Shown in pieces: positions 8,991-20,171 of a DNA stretch of 64,000 bases (the first letter of the stretch is position 1; every line of letters begins with the position of its first letter). The position numbers and the translations under genes are program-made. Where the stretch lies: contig NZ_ABZU01000001.1 in assembly GCF_000173655.1 (NCBI RefSeq), positions 372,013 to 436,012 of the forward strand, given 5' to 3'. Below the pieces are notes generated by a model. It did not search any database and was not told where the DNA came from. It saw nothing but the letters and a program-made list of their open reading frames with translations. This DNA comes from Corynebacterium amycolatum SK46 (GTDB lineage Bacteria; Actinomycetota; Actinomycetes; Mycobacteriales; Mycobacteriaceae).

Positions 8991-10403
8991 CTATGCATCC
9001 TCTCTAGGTGCCTGAGGCTGATTGGAATTATCTGATGCCGCCGCCTCAGGACTCGGTGAGGTCTCCCTCGCCGATTCGCTTGACGACGCCCGCGCCTGGC
9101 CCGCATGCGACTGCGGCGTGCCAAGGCCTGCCTTCCGCGGCCGTGGAGGCACGGAACCTGCTGCGGGCATGGTCGGAGATGTAGCAGGGCGCTCCGGCGG
9201 ATGATTCTTCGACGGGTTCAGTGCGTCGAGCGCGATTTGGATTTCCGTGCGCATGCCATTGACCATGGCTCTCTCCACAATTTTAAACTTGGAATTGTGG
9301 AGAAAGAAGGGATTACCCGCTTCCGGGCCACCGGTGCCGAGGAACATGTAACAGCCCGGCGCTTCACGGGAAAAATAGGAGAAATCATCCGAAGGAGCCC
9401 ACGGATCGGCGGCGAACACCTTGGAGTTACCCACCGCCTTCGTCGCCGCATGCCAAGCACGATTAACTGCAATGTCGGCGTTGACCACCATCGGGTACGG
9501 AATCTGCCAGTCAAAAGTCGCCTGTGCGCCGTGAGCTTGGCAGACGCCGTTGACGACGGCCTCGATACGCTGGCAGACAATCTCCCAGTCGGCCTCATCC
9601 ACCGAGCGGATGGACACTTCCAGGTTGGCCGTATCCGGGATCACGTTGCCGGCCTCACCTGAGTGCAGTGAACCGACGTTGACGATGTTCATGTGCTTCG
9701 GATCCACATCACGGGAGACAATCGTGTTCAGCATGAGAGTCACCTCACTGGCGATGAGCACCGGGTCAATCGACAGCTGCGGGTTCGAGGAATGACCGCC
9801 ACGGCCACGAATCGCGATTGAGACGATGCCCGACATGGTTGTCACTCGCCCAGCGCAGATTCCCACATGCCCCACCGGATGCGGCGCAACGTGGAAGGCA
9901 TAGACCTCATCCAAGTCATCGGCGGCACCCTTGTCGACCAGCTCACGAGCACCGCCCGGCAGCATTTCTTCGGCGTGCTGGAAGATACACAGCACCTTGC
10001 CGTGCAGCTGATCGCGCATTCCAGAGAGTACCTTCGCCGTGCCCAGCAGCATCGCCGTGTGCACATCATGACCACAGGCGTGCATCACACCTGACGTGCG
10101 CGAGGCGTACGGCAGTCCCGTTTCCTCCTGAATCGGCAGCGCGTCAATATCCGCGCGGTAGCCGATCACACGGCCAGTGCTGGGGTCGCCTGCTGTTCCC
10201 TCGATGACGCCAATTACGGAAGTCGGGGTCAACCGGTACGTCGGGATGTCCCATTGATTGAGCAGATCCTCAATCATGTCCGAGGTCTTGTACTCCCGGA
10301 AGCTCAGCTCCGGATTCTGGTGCAGTTGGCGACGCCATGCCACCGCCTCTTCGATAGGTACTTCAAGGCGGTGCGACGGCAGGGTGTCGTTAGCATCAGT
10401 CAT
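8991..10403 (-). CDS. M20-family amidohydrolase / peptidase
   Basis: The protein has 470 residues and belongs to the M20D amidohydrolases (N-acyl amino acid or hippurate hydrolase type). Metal-binding and catalytic motifs are visible: ACGHDVHTAMLLG (109-121) and FQHAEEMLPGG (141-151), followed by the lid/dimerisation domain with GRGGHSS and a final HNSKF-type motif near residue 370. The last 75 residues are a Pro/Ser/Ala/Arg-rich tail without homology to the core, longer than the usual ~400-residue enzyme. Such enzymes release amino acids from acylated conjugates; in skin corynebacteria a relative frees odorants, but no substrate can be assigned here. Confidence 0.87.
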   Translation of the reverse strand: MTDANDTLPSHRLEVPIEEAVAWRRQLHQNPELSFREYKTSDMIEDLLNQWDIPTYRLTPTSVIGVIEGTAGDPSTGRVIGYRADIDALPIQEETGLPYASRTSGVMHACGHDVHTAMLLGTAKVLSGMRDQLHGKVLCIFQHAEEMLPGGARELVDKGAADDLDEVYAFHVAPHPVGHVGICAGRVTTMSGIVSIAIRGRGGHSSNPQLSIDPVLIASEVTLMLNTIVSRDVDPKHMNIVNVGSLHSGEAGNVIPDTANLEVSIRSVDEADWEIVCQRIEAVVNGVCQAHGAQATFDWQIPYPMVVNADIAVNRAWHAATKAVGNSKVFAADPWAPSDDFSYFSREAPGCYMFLGTGGPEAGNPFFLHNSKFKIVERAMVNGMRTEIQIALDALNPSKNHPPERPATSPTMPAAGSVPPRPRKAGLGTPQSHAGQARASSSESARETSPSPEAAASDNSNQPQAPREDA

Positions 10404-10537
10404 GGTTCATAGCATGACAGAAAATAGGCTCCACGACGAGCAGCTACGGAAATTCTCTCACCAATTTTGCTTCACGACGGCCCCAGCGCCCCGACATCTC
10501 CCCTGCTAGAGGTGACTTAAGCGCTGCCAGCGAGCTG

Positions 10538-11920
10538 CTAATTTCCGGCACCCCAGAAATCCACGGTGAGTTCGGCCAACCACCATGGATCAATCGTGCC
10601 GCACATCTCACGCGCCGAGTGCATGGAGACCATCGCAGCTCCGATATCGATGGTGTCGATGCCCAGTCGCGTTGCAGTGATTGGGCCGATAGTGGAGCCA
10701 CATGGCTTATGGTTCGCAGAGACAAAATACTGCACTGGCACTTCCTGACCAATGCGCTTGGAGGTTTCCGCTGCGATTCGGACAACCTCGGCCTGACCGG
10801 CCGCCGTGGTGGCGTAGCGCTGGTTGGCATTGATCTTCACCACCGGGCCGGCATTGAGTTCCGGCTGGTGCCCCGGCTCGTGTTCGCCTGCATAGTTCGG
10901 GTGCACACCGTGTGCGCCGTCGGCAGAGAGACAGAGGGAACCGCGGTAGAGCTGCTGGGTGCGTTCCAGGTCAGCGCCTGTGGCCGCTGCGATGCGGGAC
11001 AGAACGTCGGCAAGCAGTGGCCCTGCAGCGCCCGTGGTGGAGGCGGACCCGACTTCCTCGTGGTCGAAAGCGACCATGACGGGGATGGTGGTTGACGTGC
11101 TCCAGTTTTGACGGAGCAAGGTCTCGAAGGCGACCAGGGAGGAGTGGACACTGAGCAGGTTGTCGAGTCGACCAGAAGCCAGGAACTCATCGTGAGCACC
11201 GAAGGTGCGCGGCTGCTGGGTGTCGAAGGAAATGAGGTCCCAGGCGACGATGTCGTCGATAGGAAGGCCCGCAGCATCGGCGATGACCTGGTGCACATCG
11301 GTGCCGAAGGCATCCAGTCCGATGATCGGTGCAGTGTGATTCTGCTTGTGGAGCTTCAACCCCTCTTCGTTAACCGCACGATTGAGGTGGATAGCCAACT
11401 GCGGGATGCGCGCGACCGGGCCGGTGCGAGCAAGGTGCTCATTGCCGTTTTTATCAATTACCCGACCCGCGAACTCGATTTCGCGGTCGGTCCAGCTTCC
11501 CAACAACGCGCCGCCGTAGACCTCCACAGCGACCTGCGCATAGCCTGTGGCCGAGGCGCGCGCGTTGGGCTTCACACGAAATCCGGGAGAATCCGTGTGG
11601 GAACCCACAATACGGAAACCGGTGAAATCGGTAGCCGACGTCTCCGGAACGATCCAAGCAACGGCAGCGCCATCGCGACGCAGGACGTAGGCACCGGGTT
11701 TACTTGGCCACTGTTCGTGCTCGTCGACGACCGTGGCACCGGCCGCACTCAGACGGTCAACGACCTGTTGTGCCGCATGAAATGAGCTTGGCGACGCAGC
11801 CACAAAATCAATTAAATCCTCAACGTGACTAAGCGCTGCCGCCGGAACGCTGCGTGATGCCACTTCCGAGGTATCCGCCGAATCCGGGGACTCAGGGGTG
11901 GGCGTCGAAGAAATAGCCAT
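10538..11920 (-). CDS. M18-family zinc aminopeptidase
   Basis: The protein has 460 residues and is a cytoplasmic M18 metallo-aminopeptidase (aspartyl/leucyl aminopeptidase type). Zinc-ligand regions visible are GSHTDSPGFR, the SGRLDNLLS stretch, DHEEVGS with the catalytic and metal-binding glutamates, and the C-terminal HSAREMCG. The ATG at 11920 has GTAGGAG seven bases upstream; a reading that starts two codons earlier uses a TTG. Gene order M18-M20-GH13 on one strand suggests a loose cluster, but the 134-base gap after this gene permits separate transcription. Confidence 0.92.
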   Translation of the reverse strand: MAISSTPTPESPDSADTSEVASRSVPAAALSHVEDLIDFVAASPSSFHAAQQVVDRLSAAGATVVDEHEQWPSKPGAYVLRRDGAAVAWIVPETSATDFTGFRIVGSHTDSPGFRVKPNARASATGYAQVAVEVYGGALLGSWTDREIEFAGRVIDKNGNEHLARTGPVARIPQLAIHLNRAVNEEGLKLHKQNHTAPIIGLDAFGTDVHQVIADAAGLPIDDIVAWDLISFDTQQPRTFGAHDEFLASGRLDNLLSVHSSLVAFETLLRQNWSTSTTIPVMVAFDHEEVGSASTTGAAGPLLADVLSRIAAATGADLERTQQLYRGSLCLSADGAHGVHPNYAGEHEPGHQPELNAGPVVKINANQRYATTAAGQAEVVRIAAETSKRIGQEVPVQYFVSANHKPCGSTIGPITATRLGIDTIDIGAAMVSMHSAREMCGTIDPWWLAELTVDFWGAGN

Positions 11921-12185
11921 AACCAAACTCCTACTTCACATTTGATTCCGCATTTCATTGTATTGGAGCCCCACAACTGACCGTGACCGAGCATTAAGCC
12001 GGGCCATTGTGTGATGCAGCTTTCATGTTGGGAACGGTATCCACTTAGTCACTTTTGCCCGTTTTAACTCGATATCGGGCATATTCAGACATATAGTGGC
12101 TACCGCATCAAAGAAAACCATTTGAATACAGAAACTCTCAAACCGGAGTCCCGACCGGATTCCGACCACAGAAAGGGTTTATACC

Positions 12186-12383
12186 GTGAGCCTTGAAAAC
12201 CTGTTCCCCCGTTCTTTCACTACCAAGCGCGCCTTTTTCTCTCAGCCGCTGCGCGAAGCTCTTACCCGCGACACCAGCAGTGACGCTAATGCAGTCCACT
12301 TCGGCCACCAGGTTAAGCGCGCCCGGAATGAGATCTACAGCGACATGTCTGCCCGTGACATCGTCTCCATGCTGAGCCGCTAA
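12186..12383 (+). CDS. Small conserved-looking hypothetical protein
   Basis: This 65-residue hydrophilic protein begins with GTG at 12186, preceded by GAAAGGG at a good distance. It has no signal peptide or membrane segment, is basic, and ends in SARDIVSMLSR. I do not recognise a family. The 265-base interval before it (11921-12185) contains a plausible promoter with a CATATAGTG -10-like sequence near 12090 and an interrupted GCCCG/CGGGC repeat near 12057-12080, so it seems to be an independently expressed gene. It converges with the glycosyltransferase gene, two bases apart. Confidence 0.6.
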   Translation: MSLENLFPRSFTTKRAFFSQPLREALTRDTSSDANAVHFGHQVKRARNEIYSDMSARDIVSMLSR

Positions 12384-12385
12384 AT

Positions 12386-13903
12386 CTAGCGCTTCCTCAA
12401 GTCGAACAGAACCATTGGCTCTGGCTGAGGAAGTTTCAACGTCTCCGCGGCAGCTAAATCACTGCCCAAACCAGCTCCAACCTCGCCTGCATCACCATCG
12501 CCGTACCGATGTACCGCAAACGCGTGGCAGCCACCAACAACTAGCATCAATGCCAGCGTCAAGAGCATCGCAGTAATCCCCGAGTACACAAATCCGCCGG
12601 TATACGGCGTAGCAGCAATCGGGTTTGTCACAGGGAACGTCAGCAGGACCACTAGCAACGCAATACCGATATACGGCCACTGTCTGGTCAATCGGGTCCG
12701 CGCCATGGCAGCCAAACCGAACACAGATGTGACCAGCATCAACATGTAGTGGGTCCAAAGAATCGATGAGAATGTGGCTGCAACAAGCCACGCGCCGGTA
12801 ATCAGAAATTCAAACCGGTAGACCGGGTTCCACCACGCAACTGCCGTGACCATCAACACCACGCCAAGCGCAATACACAGTGGAATCATTCTCACGTGAC
12901 TCGGATAATCACGAACCACTGTTACTAATAAATCAGGTTTGCCCAGGTCTGTGGCTAAAGTCGATGCCAACGACTGATTCGCACCACCGACCAAGACCGA
13001 ATCACCAATGTCGCGGATTCGGTCAATCCAGTCGGAAATAACCGGCATGTCAATGCGGATAAACATCCAGACCGCCAGTACCGCCGTGGTGGCCAGCGAC
13101 CAGAGGGCTGCGCGCCGTCGATAAGCGAAAAAGAGCATGACGGCGATGAGCGCATACGGAGTCAATTTAATGGATGCGACGATGCCGAGCACGATGCCCG
13201 CAAGCCAAGGACGAGTGCGCGAGGCGGCAAGACCATAGGCGACGCCCGCGACAATCAGCGGTGTCGTCTGACCGATCCAGAACGAATTAATAGTGGTCGG
13301 CAGAGCGCATACGCAGGCGGTAACCAGCGCTGCGATGCCCCAGGGCATGGTGGACCGAAACCACAGGTGGTAGGAAGCTGCGACGAGGACCACAACGGCC
13401 ATTCCAGAGAGAAACAGCAACCAAGCAACCGAGGTTTCAAAGCTCATGACGTGGGATATCGTTCCCAGAGCTTTTGCAAACAAAGGGTTTTGCACAAAGG
13501 GATGCGTAAATGGCGCAGACACTTCCTGCGCCAGGCGTGGCCAGACCTCTCCACTCATGGCGGTGAAATCGATTGAATCGGCGTCATAGAGATGGGACTC
13601 AAGCCCCCTGTCCATAAGTAGCCCGCCTACCCAGAGCGAAGCCCAATCGTCCGGCTGAGTACGACCATTCCAGGCCAACAGCGAGGCAAGACCACCGAGC
13701 AGCGAGACCAGCATAAGAGGCCAGCTCATCACAGGCGATTGCGTCAGCGCAGGGGCCTGACGGGTTTTGCGAGCCCGCACTTTTCGCGAGGCCCGTGGCG
13801 GAGACTCCGCAACAGCACGTTGCGACTCCGCAGCCTGTGACGATGCCCCATCCTGTGACACCGGTCCTTCTGCCCGACTATGCCGTCCCACGTTCCTCCT
13901 CAT
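12386..13903 (-). CDS. GT87-like (DUF2029) polyprenol-sugar glycosyltransferase
   Basis: The protein has 505 residues: a basic, disordered N-terminal tail of about 55 residues, about ten to twelve transmembrane helices, and a short cytoplasmic tail. Motifs such as FVQNPLFAKALG and the ASIKLTPYALI helix are characteristic of the GT87/DUF2029 family, whose members PimE and AftC add mannose or arabinose from lipid carriers to envelope glycans in Corynebacteriales. Which sugar and acceptor apply here is unknown. The ATG at 13903 is taken; a GTG four codons on follows AGGAGG closely and is an alternative. Confidence 0.75.
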   Translation of the reverse strand: MRRNVGRHSRAEGPVSQDGASSQAAESQRAVAESPPRASRKVRARKTRQAPALTQSPVMSWPLMLVSLLGGLASLLAWNGRTQPDDWASLWVGGLLMDRGLESHLYDADSIDFTAMSGEVWPRLAQEVSAPFTHPFVQNPLFAKALGTISHVMSFETSVAWLLFLSGMAVVVLVAASYHLWFRSTMPWGIAALVTACVCALPTTINSFWIGQTTPLIVAGVAYGLAASRTRPWLAGIVLGIVASIKLTPYALIAVMLFFAYRRRAALWSLATTAVLAVWMFIRIDMPVISDWIDRIRDIGDSVLVGGANQSLASTLATDLGKPDLLVTVVRDYPSHVRMIPLCIALGVVLMVTAVAWWNPVYRFEFLITGAWLVAATFSSILWTHYMLMLVTSVFGLAAMARTRLTRQWPYIGIALLVVLLTFPVTNPIAATPYTGGFVYSGITAMLLTLALMLVVGGCHAFAVHRYGDGDAGEVGAGLGSDLAAAETLKLPQPEPMVLFDLRKR

Positions 13904-14042
13904 CGCTGGTAAGCGCCTCTATCTAATGTAGTGATTCCAATACGGCAGTGGTTACAACCCGCAAGAACCCGCAAGGTATGACGGCTTACTTGGAACGAAG
14001 TGCCAGGTAGACGACAGTTGGCGGCAGTGATGGTCGGAGGGA

Positions 14043-15242
14043 CTACCGGAACTGTGAAATAGTGCCGATGGTCGTGATCAGCTGATCTCCATCGCTGTCG
14101 ACCACAGCGGCAATGGGCATACGCTCCATCTCATCCGGACCGACATCGTAGCCCTGCGAGACCTCTGCCGTAATAATCTTTCCGGTCGGGCCTTCCTCAA
14201 TGCGAGGATTACGGACGACCACGTGAACCAGACTGAACTTCGCGGTGATGTGAATTTCTCCGCGGTAGCTCTCCCCTTCGGCATCGCTGTTGTCATTGTC
14301 GCGGGTGAATGAAACGACACCGTCCTCAGGCTCTAGGGCACCGTTCTTGGCAGTAACACCACCGCCCAGTGCGCCAAACACTTTCTCCAGCGCAGGCACA
14401 GAAATTACTAAATCCTCGCTCGAGGGAGCCGGAGCATTCTTGCCCGGAGCATCCGAATAATTCAACGGGATGTAGATTTCCTCGGCCTCATTAATCGAGC
14501 CGGCTGCCGGGTAGACGTAAATGCCCCAGTTATCACCAGCTGGAGTCTCTGGCGGGTCAACAACAATGCGAGCCGCAAAACTGCCGTCATCTGCCATCGG
14601 GGTAGCCTGACGAGCGATAGAACGCCGCATGTCGACGCCCTGGTTCGGTATCGCCTCGAGAGTTCCAGCCGGCGTGACCCAGGCAATGTTGTCGTGCGGA
14701 TGTTTCCGCGACGAGGACGGAGCACATTCACTCGGCTTCCACGAGTCCGGGAACGCACTGTAGAGAACGTAAACACCATTGGGCACACCCGGAGGAATTG
14801 GAAGCGGGTAACCACCACGGTTGGCCGACGGATTAAAACCCCTGCCGCGAACAATGAGAACATCGCCGCGATGAACTGTGGCACCTTCAGCTGGTGTGCC
14901 GTCCTCAAAAGTGACAGTAACTTCCGGGGATTCGACATACTGCGAATCCTGCGGCTGGAAGTTCTCCGCTGGATTAATCACATTGGGAAAATCGTCCGGC
15001 ACGATTGGCTTCGCAGTTTCAGCCATTGCCGGGGACACAAACGCCGAAAGGACCATGGCGCCGGACAGCGAAACCGCAGTAGCAGCTCTGCGCGCACTCC
15101 GCCCCACCGGTCGACGAACGCCTTTTCCAACCGTGGATGATTCAGAGCTGAATAAACGGCGAGTTTCGCGAGCACCCGCTAGATGGCGGTGGGAAATATC
15201 GAAAGTCAGGAACCTCAGGCTGTGCATACAAGCAATGTACAT
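14043..15242 (-). CDS. HtaA-domain-like secreted protein, iron-regulated
   Basis: The product has 399 residues. An extended basic N-region precedes a hydrophobic signal segment ending VSPAMA-ET near residue 75. A domain from about 100 to 260 has an Ig-like GDVLIVRGRGFNP beginning. The C-terminal part (about 270-399) resembles the HtaA domain of corynebacterial heme-binding proteins, with its AKFSLVHVVVRNPRIEEG stretch. No sortase motif or C-terminal membrane anchor is seen. The upstream region carries two DtxR-type boxes, so expression is probably iron-repressed. The start is uncertain: ATG at 15242 or 15227, neither with a good ribosome site, and the transcript may be leaderless. Heme binding is inferred from the family. 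Confidence 0.7.
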   Translation of the reverse strand: MYIACMHSLRFLTFDISHRHLAGARETRRLFSSESSTVGKGVRRPVGRSARRAATAVSLSGAMVLSAFVSPAMAETAKPIVPDDFPNVINPAENFQPQDSQYVESPEVTVTFEDGTPAEGATVHRGDVLIVRGRGFNPSANRGGYPLPIPPGVPNGVYVLYSAFPDSWKPSECAPSSSRKHPHDNIAWVTPAGTLEAIPNQGVDMRRSIARQATPMADDGSFAARIVVDPPETPAGDNWGIYVYPAAGSINEAEEIYIPLNYSDAPGKNAPAPSSEDLVISVPALEKVFGALGGGVTAKNGALEPEDGVVSFTRDNDNSDAEGESYRGEIHITAKFSLVHVVVRNPRIEEGPTGKIITAEVSQGYDVGPDEMERMPIAAVVDSDGDQLITTIGTISQFR

Positions 15243-15250
15243 CCGACTAC

Positions 15251-15287
15251 TTAGGTTTGCCTAACGCCTTTATTAAGGTGCGCCTTA
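15251..15287 (-). promoter_or_regulatory. Two DtxR-like iron boxes before the HtaA-like gene
   Basis: TTAGGTTTGCCTAAC at 15251-15265 matches the first fifteen positions of the DtxR consensus with two differences. Next to it at 15273-15287 is TTAAGGTGCGCCTTA, with AAGG/CCTT arms. Both lie within 45 bases of the start codon, where a bound repressor would block the promoter. Confidence 0.7.
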
Positions 15288-15340
15288 CCCACCCCCGTTT
15301 GAGGCTCAACACTGAAGTCGGCAGAAATAGGTCAGACCAA

Positions 15341-15380
15341 AAGAAGACCGCGGCCAGCCCAATAGAGCTCGACCGCGGCT
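15341..15380 (-). terminator. Probable terminator after thiC
   Basis: Read on the minus strand, two CCGCGG-containing blocks (AGCCGCGGTC and GGCCGCGGTC) can pair over about nine positions with two or three G-U pairs, followed by TCTTCTTTT. It lies 28 bases after the thiC stop. The stem is imperfect. Confidence 0.45.
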
Positions 15381-15407
15381 TACTTCAGAAGCTTCTGAGA
15401 CAATCCA

Positions 15408-17226
<1,819 letters not shown>

Positions 17227-17379
17227 TTTTGTAATGCGCCTCATAGTCTAACCAATCGTTCAGATTACTTCGGTCATTACGCCCACGATTGCCATCAACG
17301 CTTAACGACGGCACGGAGAATGCACCCCAAAAGTGCAGGTTGTGGCTGTGCAGCGGCGCTGTTTTGCATGGCGACCGCG

Positions 17380-17408
17380 TTGTCCACACCCCTAAAAAGT
17401 TATCCACA
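17380..17408 (+). promoter_or_regulatory. Pair of DnaA-box-like sites
   Basis: TTGTCCACA at 17380-17388 and TTATCCACA at 17400-17408 are two exact DnaA-box-type nonamers in the same orientation, 20 bases apart. They lie upstream of the lipoprotein gene at 17496. Promoter control by DnaA, or a titration site, is possible; neither is shown. Confidence 0.5.
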
Positions 17409-17495
17409 GTCGGTCTATTTTTTCGGCTTCTCAACAAGCGCGATTGTGATCGCAGTGTTATATCTTTCTCACACAAATTCTTTGGGGAGGGAAAA

Positions 17496-18149
17496 TTGAA
17501 AAAGGCGACTACTGCCGCCCTACTGTCAGCACTTCTATGGGGAATAACGGGGACTAGTTGCGCATCGACTACGACCTCCGGCGAGGATATTCAACCTGCC
17601 GGCGACAATGCGACAGCTATCACTACTGACTCGGGCGTGACGTTACCTGCGGGTGTGCTTCCACCCAACAATCCGCCGAAGCCCGGTGATGCTCCACTTG
17701 GCCCCGATGGGCACTACAACTACGACGCACCCGAATTCGTCCTGACCAATCCGTGTGACGACCCTGAGATTATGGGGCGTTTAGACAGGCTGGGGTTCCG
17801 GGAGCAGACGTACATGGAGGGCCGAATCGAAGGAAATAAGCAGATTGGCTGCGTTATCGAATCCGCCACTTCCGGCCTGTTGAGCATCTGGCACGCCGCG
17901 GTCGCTCACTCGCAACTCGAGCGATACAGTGCCGAGCCTTTGGCCCATCACGAAGGGATTTTCAATTGGGTGACATTCACTCAAATCAATCCACTCGGAA
18001 GCTCTGCCTGTATCGCCTCTGTCGAAACAGAACAAGGGGCTCTCGGATTCGTTATCGACACAACAGGACAAGATAGCCCTGACCCACAACACCGACGGTG
18101 CGCTCCCGTAAATGAGCTGTTAATTGATTACTTGGGGGAAGAATCATGA
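17496..18149 (+). CDS. DUF3558-like lipoprotein
   Basis: The product has 217 residues. A TTG start at 17496 follows GGGGAGGG at five bases, and gives a short basic start, a hydrophobic stretch and a lipobox ending GTSC. The mature protein has a Pro-rich linker and then a domain with conserved-looking cysteines (TNPCDDPEIM, QIGCVIE, SACIAS, HRRCAPVNEL), the spacing seen in DUF3558 lipoproteins of Corynebacteriales. It overlaps the next gene by four bases (ATGA), so the two proteins are likely made together. The function of DUF3558 is not known. A longer upstream reading frame has no ribosome site. Confidence 0.7.
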   Translation: MKKATTAALLSALLWGITGTSCASTTTSGEDIQPAGDNATAITTDSGVTLPAGVLPPNNPPKPGDAPLGPDGHYNYDAPEFVLTNPCDDPEIMGRLDRLGFREQTYMEGRIEGNKQIGCVIESATSGLLSIWHAAVAHSQLERYSAEPLAHHEGIFNWVTFTQINPLGSSACIASVETEQGALGFVIDTTGQDSPDPQHRRCAPVNELLIDYLGEES

Positions 18150-19993
18150 TGCATGCCGTAATTCCAACAATCGACTCTGCAATTCAGAAGTTCCATTCCA
18201 CGAATTTGCTGGCAAATAATGCCATCCATATCCAGCCCAACTTGGCCGGCTACTCACAGGTTCCGTCACTCCAGCTGGTGGCGACAGAACACAGTCTCGC
18301 AATTTCCGGCAGTTCGGGAAGCTCTGCCGCCGTCGGACTGTCTCTGGGCAAACAGCTCACGTGGGCACAAACGAATCTCGCTGACTTCCGCCGCGTGATC
18401 ACTGAGCACGAATCCACGATGAACCGGATTCTTCGAAGCATTAACCCGTTCAATGGTGACGGCGCTTCTCTTGCTGAAGTAGCGCGAACAAGCGGTGTAT
18501 TTCAGCGTCGGCCAATGTTTGAAGCTGGAAGTCTAACTTTCGCGCCAGTCACACTTTCTGCGGAACTCGGTCTCGATGCGAAGTCCCTACTATCCATGTT
18601 TTCCTCGACAAACGACGGTGCCGTAGCCGAGGCAATCGCCTACTGGAACAACTTCGCCGAAACTATGACCACGTTGGCCAGCAATCTAACCTCCATCTCA
18701 TCTGGCTTGGTGTCGAGCAACAGCGGTGCGGTCTTCTCTGCTGCTGACTCCACAATGAAAGGTCTGGCCGCACGCGCAACCAGCATCGCCACCGCATCTG
18801 AGGTCATGGCCGGACACCTTGCCGTTTTGCCGTCCGTGAAGGCGATGGCTGTCAATGCACTATCGGCGATTGAGGCCGAGTCCAAGGCACTCCCAAACCC
18901 TGGCGCGCAAAAGGCTTTTGAGCAGGCCGAGGTAGCGGCCTTTCTCTCTGGTCCGTATACCGCACAGCTACAGACAGCTATTCCCCGAATTCCGAACCTG
19001 GTATCTGCCGATGCGGGAAGTGGTGTGACTGCCGAGGTTTCCGTTGGAGCCACAGTCGCCGGGCGTTCTGGAACTAGTCAGTTCGGTCTTTCGCCTGCGG
19101 GGATGACTGGAAGCATGCATGCCGCCAGCGCACCAGTTGGCGCCACCTCAACTGTTCCGGATTCTCCAACACCGCAATCCACAGCCGCGAGTGCTTCCGC
19201 TCCTTCGCAGGTTCAACCGAGCACTTCGACTTTGTCGAGCCCCACCAATCCGTCTGCTACCCCTGTGCACTCCGCATCACCTGGCAGCCCAACGAGCTCC
19301 ACAATCTCGTCAACATCCCCGACCGGTACATCAGCCATGGCTCAACCGAACGCGGCGAATCCGACCATGGTCGCCCCTTCGGGAGCGGGCGCCCCACTTC
19401 AACACACATCACCGCAAGGAGTTTCGTCTTACGGAGTTCACGGCAACCGGCCAGCTGGCTCCCTCGGTGCAGGACGCACTGCGGGGCTTACGCCAGCAGG
19501 CAATATCCCGGCACTGCCTTCTTATGGAAACGCAAACCCCCGTCCGCCGGCCTCGGGACTTCCGACTTCGAGTCCCGGTCGTATGCCAACGCCAACAGCA
19601 GGTCGTGGGATGGGAACCGGCTTGGGTGCCGGGGTCGCGGGTTCTGCCTTGCCAAACGCCTCGAATAGCCCCGCACAGCGCGGAAGTGGATTGATGAATT
19701 CTCTAATCAGCGCGCGCAACAGCACTGCTACCGGAACTACGGGTGCAGCTGGCGGAACCGCGGGCACCGCTGCTGGAAACCGTGGTACAGGGGCTTTCGC
19801 GGCCACCACTGCGGGTAACCGTGGCGGACTGCTCCAAAAGGACTCCGCACCGTCGGCACGCAAGCTGACAAATGTTGCCACCATCAGGGATAACGATGCC
19901 GGCGCTTTCGAGCAGAACGAATACCAGAAGGAGCTTTTCGGAGATGCGCCAATTACTATCCCGGCGGTGATTGGGCACAACGTCCGAGCGTAA
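18146..19993 (+). CDS. PPE/EspB-like secreted protein with low-complexity tail
   Basis: The protein has 615 residues. Residues 1 to about 285 are helical and free of a signal peptide, with a YWNN motif near 166-169 of the kind found in WXG/PPE helical hairpins. Residues about 300-555 are Ser/Thr/Pro/Ala/Gly-rich low complexity. A conserved-looking end (about 560-615) carries EYQKELFGD and finishes PAVIGHNVRA. This architecture resembles ESX-secreted PPE or EspB-like proteins of actinobacteria, but no WXG100 pair or EccC gene is nearby. Partnership with the upstream lipoprotein is supported by the four-base overlap. Function and secretion route are inference. Confidence 0.6.
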   Translation: MMHAVIPTIDSAIQKFHSTNLLANNAIHIQPNLAGYSQVPSLQLVATEHSLAISGSSGSSAAVGLSLGKQLTWAQTNLADFRRVITEHESTMNRILRSINPFNGDGASLAEVARTSGVFQRRPMFEAGSLTFAPVTLSAELGLDAKSLLSMFSSTNDGAVAEAIAYWNNFAETMTTLASNLTSISSGLVSSNSGAVFSAADSTMKGLAARATSIATASEVMAGHLAVLPSVKAMAVNALSAIEAESKALPNPGAQKAFEQAEVAAFLSGPYTAQLQTAIPRIPNLVSADAGSGVTAEVSVGATVAGRSGTSQFGLSPAGMTGSMHAASAPVGATSTVPDSPTPQSTAASASAPSQVQPSTSTLSSPTNPSATPVHSASPGSPTSSTISSTSPTGTSAMAQPNAANPTMVAPSGAGAPLQHTSPQGVSSYGVHGNRPAGSLGAGRTAGLTPAGNIPALPSYGNANPRPPASGLPTSSPGRMPTPTAGRGMGTGLGAGVAGSALPNASNSPAQRGSGLMNSLISARNSTATGTTGAAGGTAGTAAGNRGTGAFAATTAGNRGGLLQKDSAPSARKLTNVATIRDNDAGAFEQNEYQKELFGDAPITIPAVIGHNVRA

Positions 19994-20171
19994 AATCAGC
20001 GCGTCCAAGCTGATCCTTACCCGCTCGGGCGCCACGGGGAGATTGAACGGCGTCCGTGAATTCGTACCTCAACAACGCCTTCAACTTAGACACTTTTTCA
20101 CCGGCTCCTTGGGCGGGATTGGCTCACTTTTCTCGTAGTTTTGGGACTAATTCGCCGCTTCTCCAAAAGTT

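Noticed and set aside
17289..17495. Upstream coding extension of the DUF3558-like lipoprotein
   Set aside because: It would precede the signal peptide, crosses the DnaA-like boxes, and lacks a ribosome site, whereas the TTG at 17496 follows GGGGAGGG.
19100..19850. Repeat-rich stretch considered as a CRISPR or tandem repeat array
   Set aside because: It is coding low complexity (Ser/Thr/Pro/Ala/Gly) in a continuous frame with no regular unit and spacer pattern.
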